The notes under the pieces are model-generated. The model ran no database searches. It saw only the letters and a list, made by a program, of their open reading frames with translations, and had not been told where the DNA came from. From the NCBI GenBank assembly GCA_038527215.1, contig JBCBGC010000115.1, positions 1-28,395 on the forward strand: a stretch of 28,395 bases of DNA. The letters are read 5' to 3'. A program made the translations under genes and the position numbers. Below are positions 14,678 through 21,665 of the stretch, one piece after another; the first letter of the stretch is position 1, and each line of letters opens with the position of its first letter. This stretch comes from JAWPMV01 sp038527215 (GTDB lineage: Bacteria; Bacteroidota; Bacteroidia; J057).

Positions 14678-17131
14678 ATGCCTCCAAAACAAAAAACCGG
14701 GCAATCCTCCACTTTCGCCCAAAGACGGCAAAGAGCCCAGACTCGTCGCATGATGCGCGCCCGCAAGCGGGTCATGGCGGACGTGCTTAGAAACCGCATG
14801 CGCAGCCGGCAGATTCAAAGCCCCCAGCAACAAGCGGGCATGAGCGGTTTGATTCAGGGACCCGTCAGTCGGGCGTTTCAGTTGGATGGACCGGACCACG
14901 CTGCCACCGCCTGGCGAGATGCACGCCCCAATGCCGTCCACCTTCGCCTGGGCAGAATAGGCTCCCCCGCCGCGAATCTCGGTGCCACCATTATGGCCAT
15001 GGCTGACCAGGCGCGAAGTGCTCAGCTGCTCAGTATGGGCCCGGGAGATCGCCTCGTGCTTCATGTTGACCTCAATGAGGTAGATAATCCCTCAGACGTT
15101 CAAAGGGAATTGCGCGAGGTGCAGGAGGAAATGGCGGAAGAAGGAAATACCGGGAGGGTAGAAATCAGTTTCACCGTGGACGGGGAACCCCTGGACCAGT
15201 TCAGCCAGATGCAGACTTTTTTGCAAGAAAATCCTCCAGGAGATAGCTCCCAAAAAAGGCAGCGGGAACGCCTGACCCAGATCGCCCAGCGTCTGCAACG
15301 CCTCCAGGATATGGATCGACGCCGGGCCGGGACACCAGAAGAAGTAGCCGCCATGCGAGCGGAAGCAGACCAGTTGAGGACCCTCCTCCAGGAAGCCCGC
15401 ATTACCCACAAAAACCAAGACCTGGCGAGCAGAAGAAATCGCCCCCTGGACATCCTGGAGGCTGGCGTGGAACAGCGCATGGCCCGCTTAGAGCAAGATC
15501 CGGCCCGGGAACTCGGACAATATGGCCGCTTACCAGATGACCCGGACAGCGGAAATTATGAGCGCCTTATCATTGAAGATGGCGTCAGCCAGGCCAGCCT
15601 GGATACCTTAGGAGGCAGTACCCAGGATAGTCTCCGAACTGAAGCCTCTGAGGGATCAGACGACACCCACCAGACCGCACGTACCGAAGACAGCCTGCTG
15701 GTTCAAGACGGAGATCCGCCTCGGGAGGGTCAATACGACCGCGTACCCGAGCAATATGATCAGGTACCCGAACTATATGACCGGGTTCCAAATCAGTACG
15801 ATCAAGCCCAGCCGCTCGTTCAACCCCGATCTCTGAGTCAATACGGCAGAGTAGAGCAGATTCAGGGGGGCGAAGGGCTTCCCCCAAATCCAGACGGCAA
15901 CCTCTATGACGATGTCGGAGTTGCCCTGCAGGCAGACAGCGTCCAAAGCATGTTGGACGACCTGGTAGCGGCCAGCAGAGATGGCAACCGGGACCGCTCA
16001 GACAACCGCAACTTCCAGCAAATGGTCATCTTATTGAGGGTGTTGGCTGATTTGGAAAAAAGGCCCGGCGGCCTGGATCTGGCCACCATGCAGGCCTTTA
16101 TGTCCCGGCTTCAGGCCCTGCGGCAAGGCGCAGACAGCACCTTTCGCAGAAAACCTCAACTCCGGGCGCGCAGAAACCAGGCCTTGCGCGATCTTGACAG
16201 ACGCCTCGGGGCACACTTGCGCACCCGCAGCAATGCCGAGAGCCCACAGGAACTAGGCGCCCGGCTACGCCGGGAGGGACAGGACGGAGCCTTGATCCGG
16301 GACCTCCTGGCCAACCTGCCCCCCGACCAACAGCGAGCCCTCCTACAAGCCATGCGGGATGAAGGCATCCTTCGGGATAATCCTCCTCCGGGCAATCCCC
16401 CACCTGAGGGCCTCTACCAACCGCTTTCCCTTGTCCCTAATCCCTATGATTCCGTAGGGGAAGGATTCGAGGACAGCAGTTCTAGCTCTGATGATGCTCC
16501 TCCAAATACCGAAAGAAGCCTGCGATTGGTTTTTGAGGGGAGAACCCAGGAGGCCCCCAATGCTTTTGCCGAAGACATCAACCCGCCCCCCGCTCCTACG
16601 GTAATTGCCGAAAGCCTGGAGCCCAACCCTATGCTGTATTTTCAACCCAACGCCGAAGGAGGCATTAACTATCGGGTGGATAATGAAGGCATGGAAGTAG
16701 ACTGGATTCAACTGGAACGCTTTTGTTCCATCCTTTCTACCCACTGGCTCACCCATGGCCAGGGTCAGCAGCTGGGTTTTGCGGATTTGAATAATGCGGA
16801 TAAACAGGCTGCGGTGGCCAATATGATCAGCTGGGCTGGCCAGGGAGGCTTAGCTGCTCAGGTACAGCACGCCCAACAAGCCCTCGGACCTGACGCTGAA
16901 ACCTTTCAGGGACCACAAGCAGTGCAGCAAGCCATTGACCAGAGAGCTTTGCCGCCAGGTTCTCAGATTTGGTTTGCTACGGACCAGCACGCCCAGGCGG
17001 CCTCCGTCCAGCCCAATGGAGACTTCCTGGTGTATGATCCCAACATCGGACAGGCCCGGACCATGAACCCCCAGCAATTCAAAGCCTACATCCAATACAA
17101 CAATCAGTTTGTGGTACAGCGGGGTAACTAA
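14678..17131 (+). CDS. Putative effector: Tyr-motif repeats and C-terminal YopT-like (C58) cysteine protease
   Basis: Protein of 817 residues from the ATG at 14678; a TTG at 14672 would add two. The leader (1-45) is very Arg-rich (RRQRAQTRRMMRARKR). Residues 124-170 form a beta-alpha-beta module homologous to one in the next protein. The middle has helical stretches and ten Tyr motifs: YGRLP (Y282), YERLI (Y294), a tandem heptad array QYDRVP-type at Y353, Y360, Y367 and Y374, then YGRVE (Y389), LYDDVG (Y410), LYQPL (Y580) and PYDSVG (Y590). The C-terminal 160 residues match the YopT/AvrPphB-type papain-fold protease pattern: FCSILSTHWL (Cys683), DQHAQAASV (His771) and LVYDPNIG (Asp787). Known C58 enzymes are host-targeted effectors that cleave host proteins, for example prenylated Rho GTPases for YopT. 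The substrate here is unknown. Confidence 0.7.
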   Translation: MPPKQKTGQSSTFAQRRQRAQTRRMMRARKRVMADVLRNRMRSRQIQSPQQQAGMSGLIQGPVSRAFQLDGPDHAATAWRDARPNAVHLRLGRIGSPAANLGATIMAMADQARSAQLLSMGPGDRLVLHVDLNEVDNPSDVQRELREVQEEMAEEGNTGRVEISFTVDGEPLDQFSQMQTFLQENPPGDSSQKRQRERLTQIAQRLQRLQDMDRRRAGTPEEVAAMRAEADQLRTLLQEARITHKNQDLASRRNRPLDILEAGVEQRMARLEQDPARELGQYGRLPDDPDSGNYERLIIEDGVSQASLDTLGGSTQDSLRTEASEGSDDTHQTARTEDSLLVQDGDPPREGQYDRVPEQYDQVPELYDRVPNQYDQAQPLVQPRSLSQYGRVEQIQGGEGLPPNPDGNLYDDVGVALQADSVQSMLDDLVAASRDGNRDRSDNRNFQQMVILLRVLADLEKRPGGLDLATMQAFMSRLQALRQGADSTFRRKPQLRARRNQALRDLDRRLGAHLRTRSNAESPQELGARLRREGQDGALIRDLLANLPPDQQRALLQAMRDEGILRDNPPPGNPPPEGLYQPLSLVPNPYDSVGEGFEDSSSSSDDAPPNTERSLRLVFEGRTQEAPNAFAEDINPPPAPTVIAESLEPNPMLYFQPNAEGGINYRVDNEGMEVDWIQLERFCSILSTHWLTHGQGQQLGFADLNNADKQAAVANMISWAGQGGLAAQVQHAQQALGPDAETFQGPQAVQQAIDQRALPPGSQIWFATDQHAQAASVQPNGDFLVYDPNIGQARTMNPQQFKAYIQYNNQFVVQRGN

Positions 17132-17195
17132 GGCAGCCCTTTATCCGAAAAGGAAGCAACAATCAAGGTAGCAGACATTAAGCGAACAAAGAGAT

Positions 17196-18530
17196 ATGCC
17201 CCCAAGTAAAAGATCAACCAGAGAAGCCCAAAGACGTAGGTTAAAGAAAATTAAAAAACTTTCTGCCCAAGGGCATCAAAACTTAAGCGCGATAAAATTA
17301 AGCCCCCAGACTTTATCTCACATGCCGGGCATTTTCTCTGACCCCAGGCAGGTGAACAAGGTGTTTAAATTTAGGAAGGATGGGCTAGAGACCTTGCTTC
17401 TACAGGAGAAAGCACATACAGATCTAAAGATATACGCGGCCCAGGTACCTCCTAAGAAATTAACCTCCTTAGCTGACCATCTGGCCGCTGTAGTACTAGA
17501 CGCTCAGCGACCTTCTAAACTTGACTTCGAGATCGGAAAACCAGTGGAAATATTCATTGCCCTGGATAACATTACCAATCATCGTGAACTACAGCGACAG
17601 ATAAAATCCCTAAAAGATCAATTGGCTCAGCAAGGGATCTATGGGGTTAACATTCGATATCGGTTAAACGGACAAACTGTATCTGGCCTAGGTAGTACAA
17701 GACGCCTCCTGGATGCTTTACAAGGTAAGGTGAATGATCCAGCCCTAAACGAACTCCGCCAGGCGCTTCAATCCCTACAAGAGGTAGACCATAGATTAAA
17801 GCACCTCTCAAATGATAACCAAGATTCAAACCCGGGCCAGTTGCTCAAACAATCAGACCAAGCTATTGCCAGGGTACAAAAAGCGATTACCCAGCTTGAA
17901 CAACAGATTCCGGAGGGGGAAGCGGGCGACCCACAGCGAGCCATGCTGAGACAAATTGTTTTCCTCTTTGAGCAGGATAGCCACAAGTTCCCGACAGAGG
18001 GTGTCATCGAGCAAATAGCACAGGAATTAGATCAAGGGAAGGTGATATTGGGAGAAAATCATGGTTCTGCCACCGCCAGAATAATTGCCATGGAATTAAT
18101 GAGAAGGCAAAAGGTTTCAAAGTTATTTATTGAGCTGCTTGGCGGAAAAATTAATCTGGATAATTCTAAGGATACCGATAGCTCTACCTCTACAGAGGGC
18201 CCCGGTAGCCTCGCTGTTTTTCAAGGAATGGCTACCAATCCGATTTCCTGGCCTGATGTAATCAAATTTGCCGTAGATAGTAAAAAGGTATCTGAAGTTC
18301 ATGGATTTGACGTGGCCAATGAAGGGCCCCCTCATGCCACAACACCAGCTGGCCTCAATAAAAGGGATGCTGCCATGGCTGAATATTTAGCTAATCATAC
18401 CGATGCTGACGATACTGGTGTCCTCATCATCAATGGAGCCTACCATTTAGAAAGCCGCCATCCCGAAAGACCCTCTGAGAAAACCCTTACGTCCCAGGCA
18501 AATCTTACCCAGGTTCATTTTTTCGCTTAG
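17196..18530 (+). CDS. Putative effector with basic leader and TIKI/TraB-like GxxH domain
   Basis: Protein of 444 residues. It opens with a basic leader (MPPSKRSTREAQRRRLKKIK) that begins almost like the previous protein (MPPK). Residues 115-160 align with residues 124-170 of that protein, sharing the order strand, QR-containing helix, Gly, strand ending in NG/DG. A helical linker follows (180-250). The C-terminal 170 residues have VILGENHGSATAR (G286-H289), FIELLGG and INGAYHLES (G414-H417). Two GxxH motifs after hydrophobic strands plus an intervening acidic residue are the hallmark of the TIKI/TraB superfamily, which includes Tiki proteases, erythromycin esterase-like and ChaN-like proteins and a Pasteurella multocida toxin domain. 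Enzymatic activity is inferred. Base composition is visibly AT-richer than the two preceding genes, hinting at separate acquisition. A 64-base gap separates it from the protease gene. Confidence 0.6.
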   Translation: MPPSKRSTREAQRRRLKKIKKLSAQGHQNLSAIKLSPQTLSHMPGIFSDPRQVNKVFKFRKDGLETLLLQEKAHTDLKIYAAQVPPKKLTSLADHLAAVVLDAQRPSKLDFEIGKPVEIFIALDNITNHRELQRQIKSLKDQLAQQGIYGVNIRYRLNGQTVSGLGSTRRLLDALQGKVNDPALNELRQALQSLQEVDHRLKHLSNDNQDSNPGQLLKQSDQAIARVQKAITQLEQQIPEGEAGDPQRAMLRQIVFLFEQDSHKFPTEGVIEQIAQELDQGKVILGENHGSATARIIAMELMRRQKVSKLFIELLGGKINLDNSKDTDSSTSTEGPGSLAVFQGMATNPISWPDVIKFAVDSKKVSEVHGFDVANEGPPHATTPAGLNKRDAAMAEYLANHTDADDTGVLIINGAYHLESRHPERPSEKTLTSQANLTQVHFFA

Positions 18531-18567
18531 AAGCTACCCCATGATGAGTCGGAAAAATAACAGCGAA

Positions 18568-18588
18568 GCGGGATAAGCATTTTCCCGC
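18568..18588 (+). terminator. Weak hairpin after the last cargo-like gene
   Basis: GCGGGA and TCCCGC pair around a 9-base loop, about 40 bases after the stop codon at 18530. There is no T tract behind it, so a terminator role is only suggested. The rest of 18531-18719 shows no convincing gene. Confidence 0.25.
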
Positions 18589-18719
18589 GCCCCTCCCAAA
18601 TCCCGCAAGTCTCCCCCTTGCAAGAAAGGGATAAGAAGTGCGTCCTTAGTAAGGAGCAAGCAGCCGCTTTCTCCTGTCAATATTCGCCGCATTTTTTCAT
18701 CCATAACATTCATGTTCCC

Positions 18720-19139
18720 ATGAAACGAATCCTCTTTGGTGCTACTTTTCTCCTGGCCGGCTATGGCCTCTTCGCCCAGGAATCCGACCTCCAGCAAATC
18801 GAGCGCACCCTCAACTATTATCTACAGGGCGGCACCAACAATGACTTTGCAACCCTGGAAAAGGCCTTTCACCCGACAGCTTCCATGCGCTATATCACCG
18901 ATGCTTATCAGGATGTCAACGCCGTGGAATTTTTCCGCAAAGGCATGAAGGCCGGCCCCAGGCAGAACCGCCTCACCCGCATTACCTCCATTGATGTGGA
19001 CGGACATGCCGCCCAGGCCCGCTTGGAAATCGAGTACGAGACCTTCATGTTCATTGACTACATGAGCCTACTGAAGATCGAGGGAGAGTGGAAGATTGTG
19101 AGCAAAATTTTCTACCGAAAAATCAAAGCAGAGAAATAA
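18720..19139 (+). CDS. Exported NTF2-like (putative lumazine-binding type) protein
   Basis: Protein of 139 residues from the ATG at 18720. A longer frame from TTG at 18618 has no coding-like character, and only the 18720 start gives a proper signal peptide (MKRILFGATFLLAGYGLFAQ), so I use it. The mature part has the alpha+beta cone layout of the NTF2/SnoaL superfamily: an initial helix (LQQIERTLNYYLQGGTNND), the F.p.a.m.yI pattern, a mid helix (AVEFFRKGM), and the C-terminal strands ending MSLLKIEGEWKIVSKIFYRK. That ending is characteristic of the small Bacteroidota proteins called nuclear transport factor 2 family or putative lumazine-binding. It probably sits in the periplasm or is secreted. 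No catalytic residues are recognisable and the specific role is unknown. It is convergent with the downstream barrel gene. Confidence 0.8.
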   Translation: MKRILFGATFLLAGYGLFAQESDLQQIERTLNYYLQGGTNNDFATLEKAFHPTASMRYITDAYQDVNAVEFFRKGMKAGPRQNRLTRITSIDVDGHAAQARLEIEYETFMFIDYMSLLKIEGEWKIVSKIFYRKIKAEK

Positions 19140-19144
19140 AAAAG

Positions 19145-19172
19145 GCCTCCCCAACACGCGTGTTGGGGAGGC
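19145..19172. terminator. Bidirectional intrinsic terminator between convergent genes
   Basis: A perfect 28-base palindrome (GCCTCCCCAACACG and its complement) lies in the 55-base gap between two convergent genes. An A-rich run (taaaaaa) precedes it on the + strand, which becomes a U tract for transcripts from the minus strand. It is therefore best as a terminator for the barrel-protein operon and may also stop the + strand gene. Confidence 0.8.
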
Positions 19173-19194
19173 GCTTACAAAGGTTTATCACCGT

Positions 19195-20106
19195 CTACTT
19201 TTTCTTGCTTTTGGCCCATGAACCCTTTTTCCCAGCATTGAATACCCGGGTGAGGTTAAAGCCAAAATGGATATCTCCTGCTCCCCAATCCCCGTCCGTA
19301 CGGGTGAGGTATAGATTTTCGGTCATGGCTACGGCATTGGAAAAAATCAGCTGGAACACGTGGCCACCGGTCTCTATGTCAATGCCGATGGACAGCACAT
19401 CCTGATAGTTGTCTGCTACGAATCCGGGCATGGTGTAGAAATACTCCACATTCAGGGTCAGGCTGGGCAACAGTTTGACCCGTCCGCCTGCACCGATGCT
19501 GAATACGTCATTTTCTTCTTCATTGGTAGGCACCAGGTTGCGATGCACCATGGTCGGCATGAGCTGCAGCGAAAGGCGATCGCTGAACTTACGACCGATC
19601 ATCAACTGATGCACATAAGAAAGACGCGAAGAGGCCAGGTTTTCCCGATCAGGATCGGCCCACTCCAGGGTATTGACCTGGGTGCTGGATAGCCAGGCGA
19701 CACTGATGGGCATGGTGCGCTTTCCGGTACTTTGCCGCAGGAGCTTGGCCTTTAGGAAGCCGTCATAGGTCTTCTGGATATTGGTCCGACCGATGCCGAT
19801 ATTCAGCCAGGGGGTTATGCCGTATTCAAAGCCCAGGCGGAGGTTGGCCTGATCAAGGCCAAAAAACTCATAAGCCCCTCCATTGACCCTGCCGAATCGG
19901 TGGGAAATGATCATGGTCATCACCCCCGGAGCCGACATTTCAATCGAATGAGCATTCATGATGCGCACCGTTTTGAAGGTGGCATAGGTATAATCAGTAG
20001 TTTCTTCCTCCATGCCTTCCAGAAGATCCATCAGATCATCCTGGGCAAAAAGGCCAGGCCCTAGCAAGACCAGCAGCAAAAAGGGGATCAGGCGGTTATA
20101 GTTCAT
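19195..20106 (-). CDS. DUF5777-family outer-membrane beta-barrel protein
   Basis: Protein of 303 residues with a signal peptide (MNYNRLIPFLLLVLLGPGLFAQ). The conserved opening of DUF5777-type proteins follows: YATFKTVRIMNAHSIEM, then ISHRFGRVNGGAYEFFGLDQANLRLGFEYGI, and IGIGRTN..KTYDGFLKAKLLRQ. Alternating hydrophobic/polar strands and a Gly/aromatic pattern support a small outer-membrane barrel. The C-terminus is Lys-rich (AGKKGSWAKSKKK) and lacks a terminal Phe. It is the last gene of a minus-strand operon, 15 bases after the YceI gene, and ends at a strong terminator. In Bacteroidota this family commonly sits beside YceI and cytochrome-like lipoproteins. Its biochemical role is not established. 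Confidence 0.8.
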   Translation of the reverse strand: MNYNRLIPFLLLVLLGPGLFAQDDLMDLLEGMEEETTDYTYATFKTVRIMNAHSIEMSAPGVMTMIISHRFGRVNGGAYEFFGLDQANLRLGFEYGITPWLNIGIGRTNIQKTYDGFLKAKLLRQSTGKRTMPISVAWLSSTQVNTLEWADPDRENLASSRLSYVHQLMIGRKFSDRLSLQLMPTMVHRNLVPTNEEENDVFSIGAGGRVKLLPSLTLNVEYFYTMPGFVADNYQDVLSIGIDIETGGHVFQLIFSNAVAMTENLYLTRTDGDWGAGDIHFGFNLTRVFNAGKKGSWAKSKKK

Positions 20107-20121
20107 GTGAGCGTTAGTTGA

Positions 20122-20670
20122 TTACATCTTTTTATAGGCGAGGTCCACGGTGATTTCCACCTCTTTGGCAATATTCTCCCGGACGACGGAGGGAATTTCA
20201 ATGCCATAGTCCGCCACCTTAGCGGGAAATTTCGCTTTAGCTGTCAGTTCAGGCCCGGCGACGATGATCTGTCCGTCCACGGATACTTCTTTGGCGACAC
20301 CATGAATGGTCAGGGTTCCAGCCACTTTCACAGGATAAGTTCCATCTTTTTTCATGTCCACCTCTTCAAAGTTGCTCACCTTTCCCTGGAAAGTAGCCTT
20401 GGGATATTTGGTGGACTCCATGTACTTCTCATTGAAGTGTTCCTGCATCAGGGCTTTTTCAAAGGTAAAGGCCTTGATCAACACCTGAAAAACCAGATCG
20501 CCGGTTTCGGTATTCAGCACACTGGCTGCCTGGCGGTTGTGGGCTTCAATGTCCTCCACTGGGGTATGAGAGTAAAACCAAATGTGGCCATTGCGGGACA
20601 CATATTTCTGGGCCATCAGGGCTTGTGCGCCAAATAGCAAGAGGCTGAAGATGAGAATGAATCTTTTCAT
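20122..20670 (-). CDS. YceI family periplasmic protein
   Basis: Protein of 182 residues with a signal peptide cut near ALMAQ-KY. It has the YceI lipocalin-like barrel pattern: WFYSHTPVEDIEAHNRQAASVLNTETGDLVFQ in the first strands, FEKALMQEHFNEKYMESTKYP, ATFQGKV, and TLTIHGVAKEVSVDGQI, then a final strand pair. YceI proteins bind isoprenoid-like lipids in the periplasm; a few are linked to quinone or respiratory chemistry. Length is normal for the family (about 180-190). It lies 13 bases after the CxxCH lipoprotein gene and 15 bases before the DUF5777 gene, so all are very likely cotranscribed. A diverged second YceI gene lies at 25246-25791. Confidence 0.9.
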   Translation of the reverse strand: MKRFILIFSLLLFGAQALMAQKYVSRNGHIWFYSHTPVEDIEAHNRQAASVLNTETGDLVFQVLIKAFTFEKALMQEHFNEKYMESTKYPKATFQGKVSNFEEVDMKKDGTYPVKVAGTLTIHGVAKEVSVDGQIIVAGPELTAKAKFPAKVADYGIEIPSVVRENIAKEVEITVDLAYKKM

Positions 20671-20683
20671 GAAGGTTTGTTGT

Positions 20684-21055
20684 TTAGTTATTGAGGGCGC
20701 CCTGGTTTACCCAGGCTTCAATTTTGTCAAGGTTACAAGCCGGTAATTGAGGCTCTCCATCCGGCATTTTAGAGAAGTTTGGTAGCCAGCGGGTCACCCC
20801 TACCAGCCTTCCATCGTTGGCTACAGTCAGCACATTGGCGTGGGTGGTCAGGTCAAGGTTCCCGGAAGGGAAGGCTCCACTATGACAGCCCGTACAATTG
20901 GCTTCCAGAATAGGAAAAACTTCAGCTGTGAATGATACCGTAGTGGTATCGCAGCTAGAGGTATTGGGAAAAAGATCCTCTTCGTTGTTGTAGACACAGG
21001 AGGAAAGAGAGGCTACCAACAGGAGGAGAAAACAGCTTCGAAAGAATTGAGACAT
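20684..21055 (-). CDS. Cytochrome c-like lipoprotein with CxxCH heme motif
   Basis: Protein of 123 residues. The N-terminus is a lipoprotein signal peptide with lipobox SLSSC (Cys20). EVFPILEANCTGCHSG carries a covalent heme-binding CxxCH (C54, C57, H58), followed by the PSGNLDLTTHANV segment typical of planctomycete-type/Bacteroidota cytochrome c-like domains. SKMPDG supplies a likely axial Met (M97), and the end, LDKIEAWVNQGALNN, is the usual C-terminal helix of the family. It is probably a membrane-anchored electron carrier facing the periplasm. It is the second gene of the minus-strand operon, between the OB-fold protein and YceI, which fits a small envelope redox module. Partners are not identifiable from sequence alone. 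Confidence 0.82.
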   Translation of the reverse strand: MSQFFRSCFLLLLVASLSSCVYNNEEDLFPNTSSCDTTTVSFTAEVFPILEANCTGCHSGAFPSGNLDLTTHANVLTVANDGRLVGVTRWLPNFSKMPDGEPQLPACNLDKIEAWVNQGALNN

Positions 21056-21103
21056 GTATGGGAAAGTTATTTTTTGCGTCTAGGAATATCTTGATTCGGC
21101 AAT

Positions 21104-21523
21104 TTATTTTTCAACTACGCAGCGGACCAGGCTCACATCCATGAGCATCCCGGCTACCATGCCTTTGACGGTAATCTCCTCGCCTACTGCCCTGCCAGCC
21201 AGGTCATCTTTTGCGGCTCCTTCAAAGGCACAATTAATGCCGCCCATCAAATCTCCGGTTTCCAGATTCAGGACCACGATGCTATCCTGAGCCGAAGGGG
21301 CCGTGGCAATTTTGCCGGTAACGGAAACGACTTTGTCTACATACTTGGTATTGGCCGCGGCCTCATCAGTGGAGAATTCCGCGAACAGATCCGTGGCAGA
21401 AACCTGCGCAAAGGCTTTTTCATCTGCTAAGGAGGGAACTTTTTGATCGAACATCCGCCATCCGATATACCCGGCCGTAGCCAGACCGATGACGATAACG
21501 CCTAAGATGATTTTTTTATTCAT
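21104..21523 (-). CDS. Membrane-anchored OB-fold (tRNA_anti-like) protein
   Basis: Protein of 139 residues. An N-terminal membrane segment (IILGVIVIGLATAGYIGW) is followed by VSATDLFAEFSTDEAAANTKYVDKVVSVTGKI, the conserved lead-in of the periplasmic OB-fold family called tRNA_anti-like. The small barrel then continues through GGINCAFEGAAKD, VGEEITVKGMVAG and MDVSLVRCVVEK. Despite the family name, members are extracytoplasmic and their ligand is unknown. Two Cys residues (in GGINCAF and VRCVV) could pair. It is the first gene of the operon leading to the CxxCH lipoprotein, with a 48-base gap, the largest in the cluster. Confidence 0.8.
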   Translation of the reverse strand: MNKKIILGVIVIGLATAGYIGWRMFDQKVPSLADEKAFAQVSATDLFAEFSTDEAAANTKYVDKVVSVTGKIATAPSAQDSIVVLNLETGDLMGGINCAFEGAAKDDLAGRAVGEEITVKGMVAGMLMDVSLVRCVVEK

Positions 21524-21545
21524 GGAGCGAAGATCATTTATAAAA

Positions 21546-21577
21546 CTAAATTGTAGGATTCTTTTGCCCTATCCAAA
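21546..21577 (-). promoter_or_regulatory. Possible Bacteroidota-type promoter for the OB-fold operon
   Basis: Read on the minus strand, a TTTG (complement of 21574-21577) stands 18 bases before TACAATTTAG (complement of 21546-21555), a rough match to the -33 TTTG / -7 TAnnTTTG pattern. It lies just upstream of the ATG at 21523. The -7 match is imperfect. Confidence 0.25.
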
Positions 21578-21665
21578 GAAGCTTAGCTTAGGCGGGAAAA
21601 AGCTCCTTCCAACCAGATATATACTTCCTGAACCGGCAAGTCCCCTCCCATGTTTATACAAAAGC

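Noticed and set aside
15092..16756. Minus-strand open frames across the protease-like gene
   Set aside because: They mirror a GC-rich coding strand; no start context, domain or conserved motif supports them.
12288..17131. DUF4157-type leader of contractile injection system cargo
   Set aside because: No HExxH motif or DUF4157-like sequence is present in any of the N-terminal regions.
18618..18719. N-terminal extension of the NTF2-like protein from TTG at 18618
   Set aside because: The extension has no coding character and would bury the clear signal peptide beginning at 18720.
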